Shown one piece after another: positions 24,399 through 32,792 of a DNA stretch of 64,000 bases. Position 1 is the first letter of the stretch. The number at the start of each line of letters is the position of its first letter. The DNA is taken from positions 1 through 64,000 of the forward strand of contig CAZJHX010000050.1 of the NCBI GenBank assembly GCA_964545715.1. Reading direction: 5' to 3'. The stretch is from CAZJHX01 sp964545715. GTDB lineage: Bacteria > Myxococcota_A > UBA9042 > GCA-2863065. Under the pieces are notes generated by a model. It was not told the DNA's origin. It saw only the letters and a program-made list of their open reading frames with translations, and searched no databases. A program made the position numbers and the translations under genes.

Positions 24399-26282
24399 CT
24401 ACTGCCGGTTTATGGCTACCGCGGTAAAGACGGGCGACGTCCCCGCGCCGGACACCAGGCGCACCCGATACTGAAGAAAGCGATCGCCGTCGCTCACGCT
24501 GCTCACCGTCGACAGATCCTGCCCCAACGTGACCAGCGGCGCGGTCGCAAAGTCGGCCGCGCCGGCCATGTTCGAGGTCGCCGCCGACCGCACCTGCACC
24601 TCTACGTGAGGGCCGCCGTACGTCTCCCAGCCCACCGAGCCCCAATCGGTCGCCGCGCCGGCGTCCAGGACCTGTGACGTAAACGTGCCTTCGGCCTCGG
24701 TTCCCGCAAAGTCGTCGGCCGACAGCAGCTCCGTAAAACCGGCCGTCGGCGTCACGGCGCCCGCGATGGTGGATGTCACCGCGTCCAGCCGGATGCGCCC
24801 GTTGCCGCCGGGCCCGCCTCGATACACGTTGGCCTGCCCGGATGTGCTGCTGGTGTCGTGGTGCCCGTTGCCCGGCTGGCCACCGGCCGCGCTCACAAGG
24901 CCTGCGACCGTCAGCGTCTGGGCGCGCAGGTGCACCGACCCGCCCGAACCGCCGCCACTGCCTCCATCGTCGGCGGACCCGCAGCTGCCCGAGTTGCACT
25001 TGCTGGCCGTCCCGTCCTGCCCGTCGGCGCGTACCTCGCCGTTGATGCTGATCGTCTTGGCCACGATGCGCAGCGCGCCGCCGCCGTTGCCGCCGGGACC
25101 GGTCTGTCGGGGACACGTGCCGTTGCCGTCCATGCCGCCGGTGCCGCCGCCCGAGCCCAGCAACAGGTCGGTCAGCTGGGCGTCTCCATACACGTTGCCG
25201 GGCTGGCCCGGGTTGTTTCCGTTGCCGACCGAGTTTCCGGGTCCGCCTTTGGTTCCATAGCTGCCGCCGCCCGCCGCGGATCCCTGAGTCGATCCGAGCT
25301 GACCCGCGCCGCCACCGCCACCGTTGGCGCCGTTGTCCTGGTCGCCGGTTCCCGCGACGGACTCCCCATCGAAGCCGGTGACGCCCGCACCCGGACAGCT
25401 GGTGTTCAGCGACAGCTTTCCGCCCCGAAAGCCGCTGGCCGAGACGTCCACCACGCCGCCGGTCTCGATAGTCACGGCGCCCTGGACACGCCAGGTCAGC
25501 TTTCCGCCCGCCGCTCCGCTCCACGGCGCGACCTTGACCACCCCACCGGCCTTTATCGTCACGGCGGTGTACTGCTTCGGGCTGCCGTCATCGACCTTCA
25601 CGCCGCTGACGATCAACTCTCCGTCGGACCCGTCGCCCAGGTCGACTGTCCCGGTCCCGCCGGCCAGCTCCAGGCGCGGCGCGGTCTGGGTGCCGCCAAC
25701 GACCACTTTGTCCGGCGTACCGGCCTCGAACGCGCTCTTTGTCCGCTCGACGAGCGCCGGCTTGGGGTCCGGTGGTGCGATGTCTGCGATGGCGGCGGCG
25801 ATGGCGTTGTCCACGTCGGCTTGAGTCACGGGCGTGAAGGCCAGCGCCCCCGCGCTCACGCAGCCGGTGCAGGACAGTGTCTCAGCGACGAGCGCCGTGC
25901 CGGCCAACTCTGCGCTCTGGGCTGACAGGGCGTATGCGACGGACGCGAACGGTTGGCGCGGCAGCTCGGGCTCGCTCTCGAACTGCACCCCAACAAACAG
26001 CGTGCTGTCAGCGGCGAAGATCGCGGTCGGCAGTGCCACCTTGTCGCCCAGGCGCGCCTGGAAAACGCCGTCTTTGACGGGCAACCCGGCCGTCTCGAAC
26101 CACAGCGCGTCGCCGCCGGCGGCATCCGCATAGATCGACAACGTGACCGCGTACGTACCGTCCACGAGCGGTCCGCCGCCGTTCTTCAGCGCCCCCTGCA
26201 TGTCGAGTACGGGGGGCGCCGCAAACGCGCTAAACGGCGCAAGGAACGCCAAGAGGGCGAGCAGGGACATCGTCTTTCGCAT
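24399..26282 (-). CDS. Secreted Gly-rich protein sharing a domain with the collagen-like protein
   Basis: Protein of 627 aa with a cleavable signal peptide (MRKTMSLLALLAFLAPFSAFA). Residues ~22-130 match the N-terminal domain of the protein at 20229 (VDGTYAVTLSIYAD; VKDGVFQARLG; FASVAYALSAQSAELAG). The middle (about 225-520) is a Gly/Ser/Asn-rich region with motifs such as GGGGGAGQLG and repeated short strands like VTIETGGVVDVSASG, suggesting a parallel beta-helix or PE-PGRS-like fold. The last 110 residues form a folded domain. A secreted adhesive or matrix protein is the likely role. Confidence 0.75.
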   Translation of the reverse strand: MRKTMSLLALLAFLAPFSAFAAPPVLDMQGALKNGGGPLVDGTYAVTLSIYADAAGGDALWFETAGLPVKDGVFQARLGDKVALPTAIFAADSTLFVGVQFESEPELPRQPFASVAYALSAQSAELAGTALVAETLSCTGCVSAGALAFTPVTQADVDNAIAAAIADIAPPDPKPALVERTKSAFEAGTPDKVVVGGTQTAPRLELAGGTGTVDLGDGSDGELIVSGVKVDDGSPKQYTAVTIKAGGVVKVAPWSGAAGGKLTWRVQGAVTIETGGVVDVSASGFRGGKLSLNTSCPGAGVTGFDGESVAGTGDQDNGANGGGGGAGQLGSTQGSAAGGGSYGTKGGPGNSVGNGNNPGQPGNVYGDAQLTDLLLGSGGGTGGMDGNGTCPRQTGPGGNGGGALRIVAKTISINGEVRADGQDGTASKCNSGSCGSADDGGSGGGSGGSVHLRAQTLTVAGLVSAAGGQPGNGHHDTSSTSGQANVYRGGPGGNGRIRLDAVTSTIAGAVTPTAGFTELLSADDFAGTEAEGTFTSQVLDAGAATDWGSVGWETYGGPHVEVQVRSAATSNMAGAADFATAPLVTLGQDLSTVSSVSDGDRFLQYRVRLVSGAGTSPVFTAVAINRQ

Positions 26283-26303
26283 GCCCCGAACGTTAGCACA
26301 GCG

Positions 26304-29240
26304 TTAGAACTTGATCTCGCCGACAGTGAACGTCTCTTTGCTCTCCGTCAGGCGAAACGTGATCGACTGGCGCTTCTGGTTCTTGCGCCCGTAGTTGGTA
26401 AAAATGTCGACCTGCAGCGTGACGGCGCCGGCGAGCTTGGCGCTGCTGCTGCCGAAGTACTTGGTCCGTACTTTGTACACGCCCTTCATGGCTTTGCGCA
26501 CCAGGTAGACCTCCGGCCCGTAGCCGCGGGTGAAGTCGCGGCTGACGATCCCGCCGATGGTGGTCTTGTTGTGCCCGTAATAGGCCTCCTCCTCGGAGGG
26601 CTCGACCACGTGCATGTCCATGTCCGTCAGGTCGGCGTCCCACGTCATGACGATGCGCACGTCCAGCTTCAGCGGCTTGATCAGGCGCGGGTCCAGCGCG
26701 ATGTCGTCAACCCTGGCCTTGCGAGCGCGCGGAATGATGTTGTTCAGCTCGGTCAGCGCCATCAGCTCGATCTCCGCAAAGCGGTCCCACTTGTTCATGA
26801 CCACGTGGGTCAGCAGCTTGATGGCGCGGCTGTAGTCCACCGCCGCCTGGGCGCCGTCGCCCTTCTCCGCGCGACGCGAGAGTACCAGCGCCAGGTCCCG
26901 GTGCGACTGGGGCTCCTCGGGGCGCAGCTCACGCGCCCGCTCAAAGAGGCGGATGCTTAGCGTCAGGTGCTCCAGCTGGGCGAGCCGGTGCGCCAGAATG
27001 CGGATCAGCGCCGCGTCCTCCAACTCCAGCTCCGCGATGTTGGACAGCACCTGCAGCGCCATGTCGCCGTCACCCGCCTTGCGGAAGAACTCGGCGCAGT
27101 CCAGGAAGAACGCCGGTGATGTGCCGTGCTCCGCCCGCTGCGTCATGTACACGCTGACGTGCTTGGCCCTGGCGGCCGCCTTGAGCGCCGCGACGTACGG
27201 CGTTTTGGGGTCCCACGGCGTGATCTTGATGCTGGGCTCCGGGTCCGGCGCCGCCTTGCCCTTGGATTTGTCGGGAGACTCCGCCTTCTCTTCATCGTCG
27301 ACCTCGTCGGGCGCGCCGTCGGTATCCATGTCCGGTCGCGCCGCCTGGGACGCGGGCCCCCCGACCCCGGCCCACGGCGCGCCGCCCGGCTTTTTGGCCG
27401 GCGACCGGCCATAACGGAAGTTCTTGGGATACTTGAACTTCTTCTCGTACCAGGCCACGCGCTGCTTCCACAGGCGGATCACGTGCTCCAGCTTGCTCTT
27501 CTCCTCGGCGCGCTCACTGGCTTGTCGTTGTGCCACCGCGTTGTCCCAGGCATGGCGCATCTTGGCCAGGCTTGCGGGCGGACGGATGTCGTGCTCCACG
27601 TACTGCTCCAGCGTCTCCAGAACGATCAGGCTGGTGCCGGGCGTGACGATCTCGAACTCCATGCCGACGTCGGCGATGCGACGCGCGTTGCGCTTGGGCG
27701 AGACCATCAGATCGTCCACCTTCTTCTGTGCCCAATGACGGCGCAGCAGGTCGCCCGGCGTCGCGTCTGACCGCGTGATGGTGAACCGGCGACGCTCGCT
27801 GATCTGCCCGCGCGAGCCGTACGCCACCTCGATCACCGCGCTGTCGCCCGTCAGCTGCCCGGCCAGAGTAAAGGCGCCCGCGACCGGCTGTGGAATGCGG
27901 GGCCACGTGGCGGGCGCGCGCTTGCCGTCGATGGTCGCGCTGATAAACCCGAACTCGCCCTTGCCGATCCGCGGCAGCACGTCGGCGTCCGCCAGCCGGG
28001 TCAGGTTGAAGTAGGCGCCACCCGACTGCAGCGCCAGCGCTCGCAGCGCTGCGTGACTTGCGGTTGTCGCCGAGTTGAAGAAGTAGCTGGCGGGCAGGAC
28101 GCCCGGCGTCTCCGTCCCAAAGTTGGAGATGCCGTCGCTGAAGACGAGCATCAGGTCGGGCTTCTTGAGCCCCCGGATCGGCGCCAGCGCCCCAAGCTGG
28201 GTGCCGCCGTCGTATTGAACCGCACGCAGTGCGTCGGCCAGGACCGCCTTTTGCGCCGGCAGCGAGAACGTCTTGGGCCGCGACGCCTTGTTGCGCAGCA
28301 GCACCAGGTCCACCCGGATATCGCCCAGGGTCGCCAGATAGGCGTCCAGCAGCGCGATCTCCCGCTTGTGGTCGGCCGACGCACGCGAGCCGGAGGCATC
28401 CCAAACCACTGCCACGCGCTGCGGCTTGGCAGCATCTCCACCGGCCGTCGCGGCGACGTGGTCGCGGATCACGAAATAGGTCTTGCCGTCCGGCGCCGTC
28501 TCGACGCGAACCGGCGACTTCTCCAGCGCGGGCAGCCGCACCTGCAGGTCCTCTGTGAGTGTGCTGTCCTTCAGCGAGGCCTCGGCCACGAAGCTGTCGC
28601 GCCAGGACGCAAACTCCAGGCCCTGGGGACCACCCGCGGCGATCACTGGCTTGGCGGCGGCCTTGACGACCTCGACGCGCACGGAGAACGACTGCAGCTT
28701 GTCGCGAAAGCGCAGCGGCAACAGGTAGGTCGCGCCCTGGCCCAGGTCCTCGACCTCGGCGACGTAGCGGACCATGATCGTGCGCGTACCCTTGGCCGGG
28801 ATGGGAAATACGCGGGTCTTGAAGTTGCTGCCGCCGACCCACTCGACCAGACCTGGGTCGATGCCCTTGCGCACCTCTTTCTCAAACACCTGGCGCGCGA
28901 CCGCCTTGGGGACGACCACGCCGTCGACCATGGCGCCGGCGATGTCCAGCGCGTAGCCGGAGACGGTGGCGCCTTCGGGCAGCGGGAAGTACAGATCTCC
29001 AGCCAGCGCGCGGTCGTGCGGGTTGTAGAACGTCATCGTCATCCGGGTCTCCGCGAGATGCCCGACGATGCGCGCGTCCACCTTCACGGTGCGCAGCCCG
29101 AGCTGCTCAGAGGCCTCCTTGACCTTGACCATCAGCGCAGGCGGCACGCGGGTCCCCGGGCCGGCGGGCGGCGTCGGCTGAGCGAGCGCGGCAGAAGCGA
29201 AGATCAGGGTTGCGAGGGCGAAGGCGAGGGGGTGTCTCAC
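26304..29240 (-). CDS. VIT - vWA - TPR - DUF2135 secreted protein
   Basis: Protein of 978 aa; I start at the GTG giving MRHPLAFALATLIF because AAGGAG lies 6 nt upstream and a signal peptide ends at AALA. Domains in order: a VIT domain (about 30-170; ARIVGHLAETRMTMTFYNPH, FPLPEGATVSGY), a von Willebrand A domain (about 270-430) with a MIDAS motif DASGS plus GGTQLG and FSDGI, a charged linker, a TPR-like helical region (about 730-830), and a C-terminal DUF2135-type beta domain (MTWDADLTDMDMHVVEPS). Such proteins bind ligands with a metal ion and are often surface-exposed or periplasmic. It is divergent from the gene at 29441. Confidence 0.85.
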   Translation of the reverse strand: MRHPLAFALATLIFASAALAQPTPPAGPGTRVPPALMVKVKEASEQLGLRTVKVDARIVGHLAETRMTMTFYNPHDRALAGDLYFPLPEGATVSGYALDIAGAMVDGVVVPKAVARQVFEKEVRKGIDPGLVEWVGGSNFKTRVFPIPAKGTRTIMVRYVAEVEDLGQGATYLLPLRFRDKLQSFSVRVEVVKAAAKPVIAAGGPQGLEFASWRDSFVAEASLKDSTLTEDLQVRLPALEKSPVRVETAPDGKTYFVIRDHVAATAGGDAAKPQRVAVVWDASGSRASADHKREIALLDAYLATLGDIRVDLVLLRNKASRPKTFSLPAQKAVLADALRAVQYDGGTQLGALAPIRGLKKPDLMLVFSDGISNFGTETPGVLPASYFFNSATTASHAALRALALQSGGAYFNLTRLADADVLPRIGKGEFGFISATIDGKRAPATWPRIPQPVAGAFTLAGQLTGDSAVIEVAYGSRGQISERRRFTITRSDATPGDLLRRHWAQKKVDDLMVSPKRNARRIADVGMEFEIVTPGTSLIVLETLEQYVEHDIRPPASLAKMRHAWDNAVAQRQASERAEEKSKLEHVIRLWKQRVAWYEKKFKYPKNFRYGRSPAKKPGGAPWAGVGGPASQAARPDMDTDGAPDEVDDEEKAESPDKSKGKAAPDPEPSIKITPWDPKTPYVAALKAAARAKHVSVYMTQRAEHGTSPAFFLDCAEFFRKAGDGDMALQVLSNIAELELEDAALIRILAHRLAQLEHLTLSIRLFERARELRPEEPQSHRDLALVLSRRAEKGDGAQAAVDYSRAIKLLTHVVMNKWDRFAEIELMALTELNNIIPRARKARVDDIALDPRLIKPLKLDVRIVMTWDADLTDMDMHVVEPSEEEAYYGHNKTTIGGIVSRDFTRGYGPEVYLVRKAMKGVYKVRTKYFGSSSAKLAGAVTLQVDIFTNYGRKNQKRQSITFRLTESKETFTVGEIKF

Positions 29241-29341
29241 GGCGGCTCCTTGGGGTCTCGCGCCGGACCTGGCACGGATACATGACGACGCACGAGCAGC
29301 AGATTCGATCTTTGAGCGGTCGTGCGCAAGGTGTGATCGAC

Positions 29342-29358
29342 CGTGATCCGCGATCACG
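29342..29358. repeat. Perfect inverted repeat in a divergent promoter region
   Basis: CGTGATC-CGC-GATCACG: two 7-bp arms around 3 nt, between the genes starting at 29240 (minus) and 29441 (plus), 55 nt upstream of a sigma-54-like promoter. GTGATC occurs again just upstream. It suits a dimeric regulator or enhancer-type activator site. Confidence 0.4.
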
Positions 29359-29412
29359 TCAATCGGCGCTCTGGTTTACGGTCGATACGACGCAGTGCGG
29401 CGAACGATGATC

Positions 29413-29428
29413 TGGCATCGGCGTTGCT
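29413..29428 (+). promoter_or_regulatory. Candidate sigma-54 promoter with almost no leader
   Basis: TGGCATCGGCGTTGCT has GG-N10-GC spacing and a perfect TTGCT -12 box. Twelve bases after the -12 C is position 29439, only 2 nt before the ATG at 29441. No ribosome-binding site exists between them, so the mRNA would be essentially leaderless. Confidence 0.65.
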
Positions 29429-29440
29429 CTCTCACTTGCC

Positions 29441-30445
29441 ATGAGCAAGCCGACGCCAAAAATCGCCGCCTCTCCCGCCCCGACCACTCGACCGGCGCGC
29501 GCTCCCGCCAGGGCGCCGTCCGGCCGGTCGCAGCTGCGCGGCATGGGTTTTCAGCAGGGATCACAGCGCTTGTCCGCCGGGTCCGCGCGTCCGACGGCGC
29601 TGCGGACCGTGGCGGATTTCATCGCGATCGTGCGCCGGGTGGAGGGCGCCTACAACGAGGACTGGCGCCGCACGGTGGTGCGCCTGAGAAAGGTGTACTA
29701 CTCGGGCGGCAACTGGCCGCAGATGATCGCCGGCAGAGAAAACGTGGCCCCGCTGGCACCCCGCGGCGCGCTGACCGCATCCGACATCGCAGCGCTTCGC
29801 AAGGCGCCCGTTCTCACTCACAACGGCGCCGCGATCGACGTGGGGCACGTCCTGACCGGGCTGGACGCCGCCAACCATCCCAAGACCGCCGGTCTGGTGA
29901 ACCTGGCCGGCATCAAGTCCAAGGCCGGCTCGACCTGGTCGGGCGACGTCGGTTCGGCGGTGGCCCACTACATCCATGACGGCCGCAACCCCAAGCTGCG
30001 CGGGAAAGGGCTCAACGCGTATTACGACAGCTACTTCTCCGCTGCCGACAAGCTGGGCGATCTCGACGGGCTCGCGCTGTCGAAGGCGCCCGCAGCCACA
30101 TCCGGCGGCGGCAAGCTGTCCGGGCGATTGACCGCGTATTACGGGGCCAAAGGCGGCCACAAGAAGCGCTTCACGCTGTTTGCGCAGGCGGCGGGTTTCT
30201 CGCACTCCGGGGGCCGACTCGACGCTGCATCGCGGCGGCTGATCTTCAGCCAGGTGAACAACTTCGCCCAGGCCTTCTTCTTCAAGCTGTGCAAGGACAC
30301 CGCCGGCGAAGAGGTCGCCAAGTCTGGTCGAGCGACCCCGCCGTTGCGCCAAATCATCCGGTTGGCGCTCTGGAAAAGCGCTGTGCTGCGCGCCAGTGTG
30401 CGATTTATGCGGTGGGTGGAGGCCGGACTTGCATCCGAAGCGTAA
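29441..30445 (+). CDS. Protein of unknown function with disordered N-terminal tail and LRG-x-x-F motif
   Basis: Protein of 334 aa with no signal peptide. The first 30 residues are disordered (Pro/Ala/Arg/Ser-rich). Then comes RSQLRGMGFQQG (residues ~29-40), closely like RERLRGADFDQG in the large peptidase-domain protein at 52650. After that is an all-alpha-looking domain with several notable segments: HNGAAIDVGHVLTGLD, WSGDVGSAVAHYIHDG and YYDSYFSAADKLGDLDG. No catalytic family is recognised. Similar tails are used by some bacteria to load toxins or effectors into secretion machines, which is my inference here. It stands alone behind a sigma-54-like promoter. Confidence 0.7.
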   Translation: MSKPTPKIAASPAPTTRPARAPARAPSGRSQLRGMGFQQGSQRLSAGSARPTALRTVADFIAIVRRVEGAYNEDWRRTVVRLRKVYYSGGNWPQMIAGRENVAPLAPRGALTASDIAALRKAPVLTHNGAAIDVGHVLTGLDAANHPKTAGLVNLAGIKSKAGSTWSGDVGSAVAHYIHDGRNPKLRGKGLNAYYDSYFSAADKLGDLDGLALSKAPAATSGGGKLSGRLTAYYGAKGGHKKRFTLFAQAAGFSHSGGRLDAASRRLIFSQVNNFAQAFFFKLCKDTAGEEVAKSGRATPPLRQIIRLALWKSAVLRASVRFMRWVEAGLASEA

Positions 30446-30477
30446 AGATCAGGGCGCAGTGGACCGTTCTTAAACAC

Positions 30478-30870
30478 ATGACCGAATCAGCAAACACCAT
30501 TCCTTGTCCGCGCTGCGGTACACCCGCTCCGGCCGACAAAGTGACCCGGTGTTTTCGGTGCGGCACCCACGTCGTAAACCGGGCCAGGAAGCCCGACCCC
30601 AAAGCGGCGGCGCCCGTGAAGAAGCGCATGTCCCTCTCCGACCTGCGGGGCTTTGACGTGGGACGGTGGGCGCGCGTCGTGATCATTGCGCTGATCCTGA
30701 TGGGCGCGGTCGCCGGCGTTCTGCTGCTGGACGACGCGCCGGTCTACGCCGAGAAGGGCTCCTGCCAGGACACCTGCACGCAGCGTGCGCAGGCCGGCGA
30801 GGGTCAGGACGACCCCGACTTCGTGGCCACCTGCACCGAAGAGTGCAGCTTTGTGCTCAACGGGAAGTAG
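30478..30870 (+). CDS. Zinc-ribbon, single-pass membrane protein with Cys-rich periplasmic tail
   Basis: Protein of 130 aa. Residues 9-29 form a zinc ribbon (CPRCGTPAPADKVTRCFRCG, two CxxC pairs) facing the cytoplasm. A basic stretch and one transmembrane helix follow (VVIIALILMGAVAGVLLL, about 74-91). The C-terminal 40 residues have four Cys in two C-x3-C pairs (CQDTC, CTEEC) and would be periplasmic and disulfide-bonded. No family name is known to me. It begins 33 nt after the preceding gene, with no clear ribosome site. Confidence 0.65.
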   Translation: MTESANTIPCPRCGTPAPADKVTRCFRCGTHVVNRARKPDPKAAAPVKKRMSLSDLRGFDVGRWARVVIIALILMGAVAGVLLLDDAPVYAEKGSCQDTCTQRAQAGEGQDDPDFVATCTEECSFVLNGK

Positions 30871-30900
30871 TTCTCGCCCACGTCACTTATACTCCGCAGC

Positions 30901-32076
30901 ATGCTCCCTCGACTGGTCCCGCTCGCTCTCGCTCTGCTCGTGTGCGCGAGTGCGCCGGCGGCAGGTGCCGACGACGTGGCGGCCGGCAAAGCCCTGGTCG
31001 AGCGCCTCGAATGCAACCGCTGTCACGAGGTGCCCGGCATCCCCGCACCGCCCCAAGCCAAAGACTGCGTGCGCTGCCATCAGGATATTCAGGCCGGCAA
31101 GTTCGACGCTCCACCTGAGGCGATGAAGCTGTGGCAGAAGCACATCGTGGACTTTCTGGTGGCGCCGTCCCTGGCGACGGCCGGCCGCCGTTTGGAGCGC
31201 GACTGGATCGTGCGCTTTCTGCAAAAGCCCCACGACGTTCGACCGCAGCTGTCCACCACCATGCCGCGCCTGCCGCTCACGGCCGTCCAAGCCGGGCACA
31301 TCGCGTCCTATTTGACGTCTTTTGGGCGCGATCGGGCGACGGTGGCCGCCGGCGGGGACGCGGCCAACGGACGCAAGCTGATGGACGCCAACAAATGCGG
31401 TACCTGTCACGTGTTTTCGGGCGTGGCGGTGCTCAAGACCGGCGGCGACGGCCCCAACAAGGCGCCCACAGCCGCGATGAAGCTGGCGACCGACCTGCGG
31501 TTCACGCGCGATCGCCTCAGCGCCGCCGCGCTCGTGGCCTGGGTGAAGACGCCTGGGGGACCGGGCGGCAGCTCGTTGATGCCCGAGTTTCAACTGACCG
31601 ACGGCCAGCGTCGCGACATCGCCGCATACATCCTGACGACGCCGCTTCCGGCCATGCCGAAGGTGCGCATCCCCAAGCGCCTGCCGATCTTGAAGCGGCG
31701 TGTGCGCTTTGCCGAGGTCGCTGAGAAAGTGCTGCACCACACGTGCTGGCACTGCCACGCGGATGCCGATTACGCCCGCGGCGACGGTGGCCCCGGCAAC
31801 ACCGGGGGCTTCGGCTTCCCCGCCCGGCAGGTCAATCTGGCGACGTACGGCGCCGTCCTGAGCGGGGGCGTGAACAAGGCCGGGCAGCGCGAGAGCCTGT
31901 TCGCGCGGGATGCAGACGGGGTGCCGCGCCTGGTCGCGGTGCTCATGGCGCGTCACGCAGAGGTGGCGGGTCGGCCGGTGCCCGAAATTAGCGGGATGCC
32001 AATGGGCCTGCCGCCGGTTGCACTGAAGAACATCCAGTTAATCGAAACGTGGATCGCACAGGGGCGACCACAATGA
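30901..32076 (+). CDS. Periplasmic tetrahaem c-type cytochrome
   Basis: Protein of 391 aa with a signal peptide (MLPRLVPLALALLVCASAPAAGA). Four CxxCH haem attachment sites are present: C38-NRCH, C56-VRCH, C166-GTCH and C282-WHCH. The second module (LMDANKCGTCH ... SLMPEFQLTDGQRRDIAAYI) is a standard class-I cytochrome c with its distal Met in LMPEF. The end (SGMPMGLPPVALKNIQLIETWI) resembles cytochrome-type domains that terminate with a helix and W-I. It is likely an electron carrier in the periplasm. A TATACT -10-like box lies just before the ATG. Its stop overlaps the next start (ATGA). Confidence 0.88.
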   Translation: MLPRLVPLALALLVCASAPAAGADDVAAGKALVERLECNRCHEVPGIPAPPQAKDCVRCHQDIQAGKFDAPPEAMKLWQKHIVDFLVAPSLATAGRRLERDWIVRFLQKPHDVRPQLSTTMPRLPLTAVQAGHIASYLTSFGRDRATVAAGGDAANGRKLMDANKCGTCHVFSGVAVLKTGGDGPNKAPTAAMKLATDLRFTRDRLSAAALVAWVKTPGGPGGSSLMPEFQLTDGQRRDIAAYILTTPLPAMPKVRIPKRLPILKRRVRFAEVAEKVLHHTCWHCHADADYARGDGGPGNTGGFGFPARQVNLATYGAVLSGGVNKAGQRESLFARDADGVPRLVAVLMARHAEVAGRPVPEISGMPMGLPPVALKNIQLIETWIAQGRPQ

Positions 32077-32774
32077 GGGTACCGCCAATGAGGACACTGC
32101 TCGCCGTTCTGTCCATCTCGCTGATCGCGCCGCCGGCTGCAGACGCCTGCGTCAACGGCACGATCCCGTTCAAGGTCCACGACATCAAGGAGCTGAAGCA
32201 CGCCGAGCAGCTTGTCGCGCAGCGCAAGTATCGCGGCGCGCTGCGGTACCTGCGCAAGTCGGGCAGCAAACGCCGTGCGCGTTACCGCAGCCGCACGCGC
32301 ATGCGCAGCTCGATGGGGGGGACGCTGTGGGATCGGCGGCAGGCCATCTACGCCACCATCGCCATTCGGACGGCCGGCCGTCACGACATCAAGGGCAAGT
32401 GCTGCAGCAAGGCCAAGCGGTCCACCGAGCGCAACCTCACGGCCGCAGCCCGCATTCTCGGCCTCAAGACTGATGCCGCATCCATCAAGGACCCGATGAA
32501 AGCCGGGCTGGTCGGCGAGGCCTTGAGCCGCATTCCGCAGAAGCGGGAGCAGGCTCTGGGGCTGTTGGAGTCGCTGGCCACGCGCGACCTGATCACGTCC
32601 CCCGAAGCCTGGCTGGCGCTGGCGCGTGTGCGCATGACCCAGGCCGGCATCGACCAGGCGATCGCGCGCTGCGTGCAGATGGCGCCAAAAGCCAAGCTGT
32701 GCCGGTTGAAGCCGGTCGCCAAGGTGCGCGCGCGGCCACGAAAGGTCATCCCCAAGGGCGTGCCCATCATGTAG
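32073..32774 (+). CDS. Small exported protein, helical repeats
   Basis: Protein of 233 aa starting at ATG within the ATGA overlap with the cytochrome stop; a second ATG 15 nt downstream also has a GAGGG site and would give a tighter signal peptide (MRTLLAVLSISLIAPPAADA). The mature protein begins CVNGTIPF and is strongly basic and helical, with TPR-like pairs (AEQLVAQRKYRGALRYLRKS; QALGLLESLATRD). It is translationally coupled to the tetrahaem cytochrome, so a partner or assembly role is possible (inference). Confidence 0.65.
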   Translation: MRVPPMRTLLAVLSISLIAPPAADACVNGTIPFKVHDIKELKHAEQLVAQRKYRGALRYLRKSGSKRRARYRSRTRMRSSMGGTLWDRRQAIYATIAIRTAGRHDIKGKCCSKAKRSTERNLTAAARILGLKTDAASIKDPMKAGLVGEALSRIPQKREQALGLLESLATRDLITSPEAWLALARVRMTQAGIDQAIARCVQMAPKAKLCRLKPVAKVRARPRKVIPKGVPIM

Positions 32775-32792
32775 TTGTGTTAATGTCCGGCG

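Noticed and set aside
20229..26282. Collagen-like and Gly-rich proteins as phage tail fibres
   Set aside because: Both have cleavable signal peptides and no phage genes are nearby.
29268..29283. TGGCACGGATACATGA as a further sigma-54 site
   Set aside because: The -24 element is perfect but there is TG instead of GC at the -12 position, and no start codon lies at a suitable distance.
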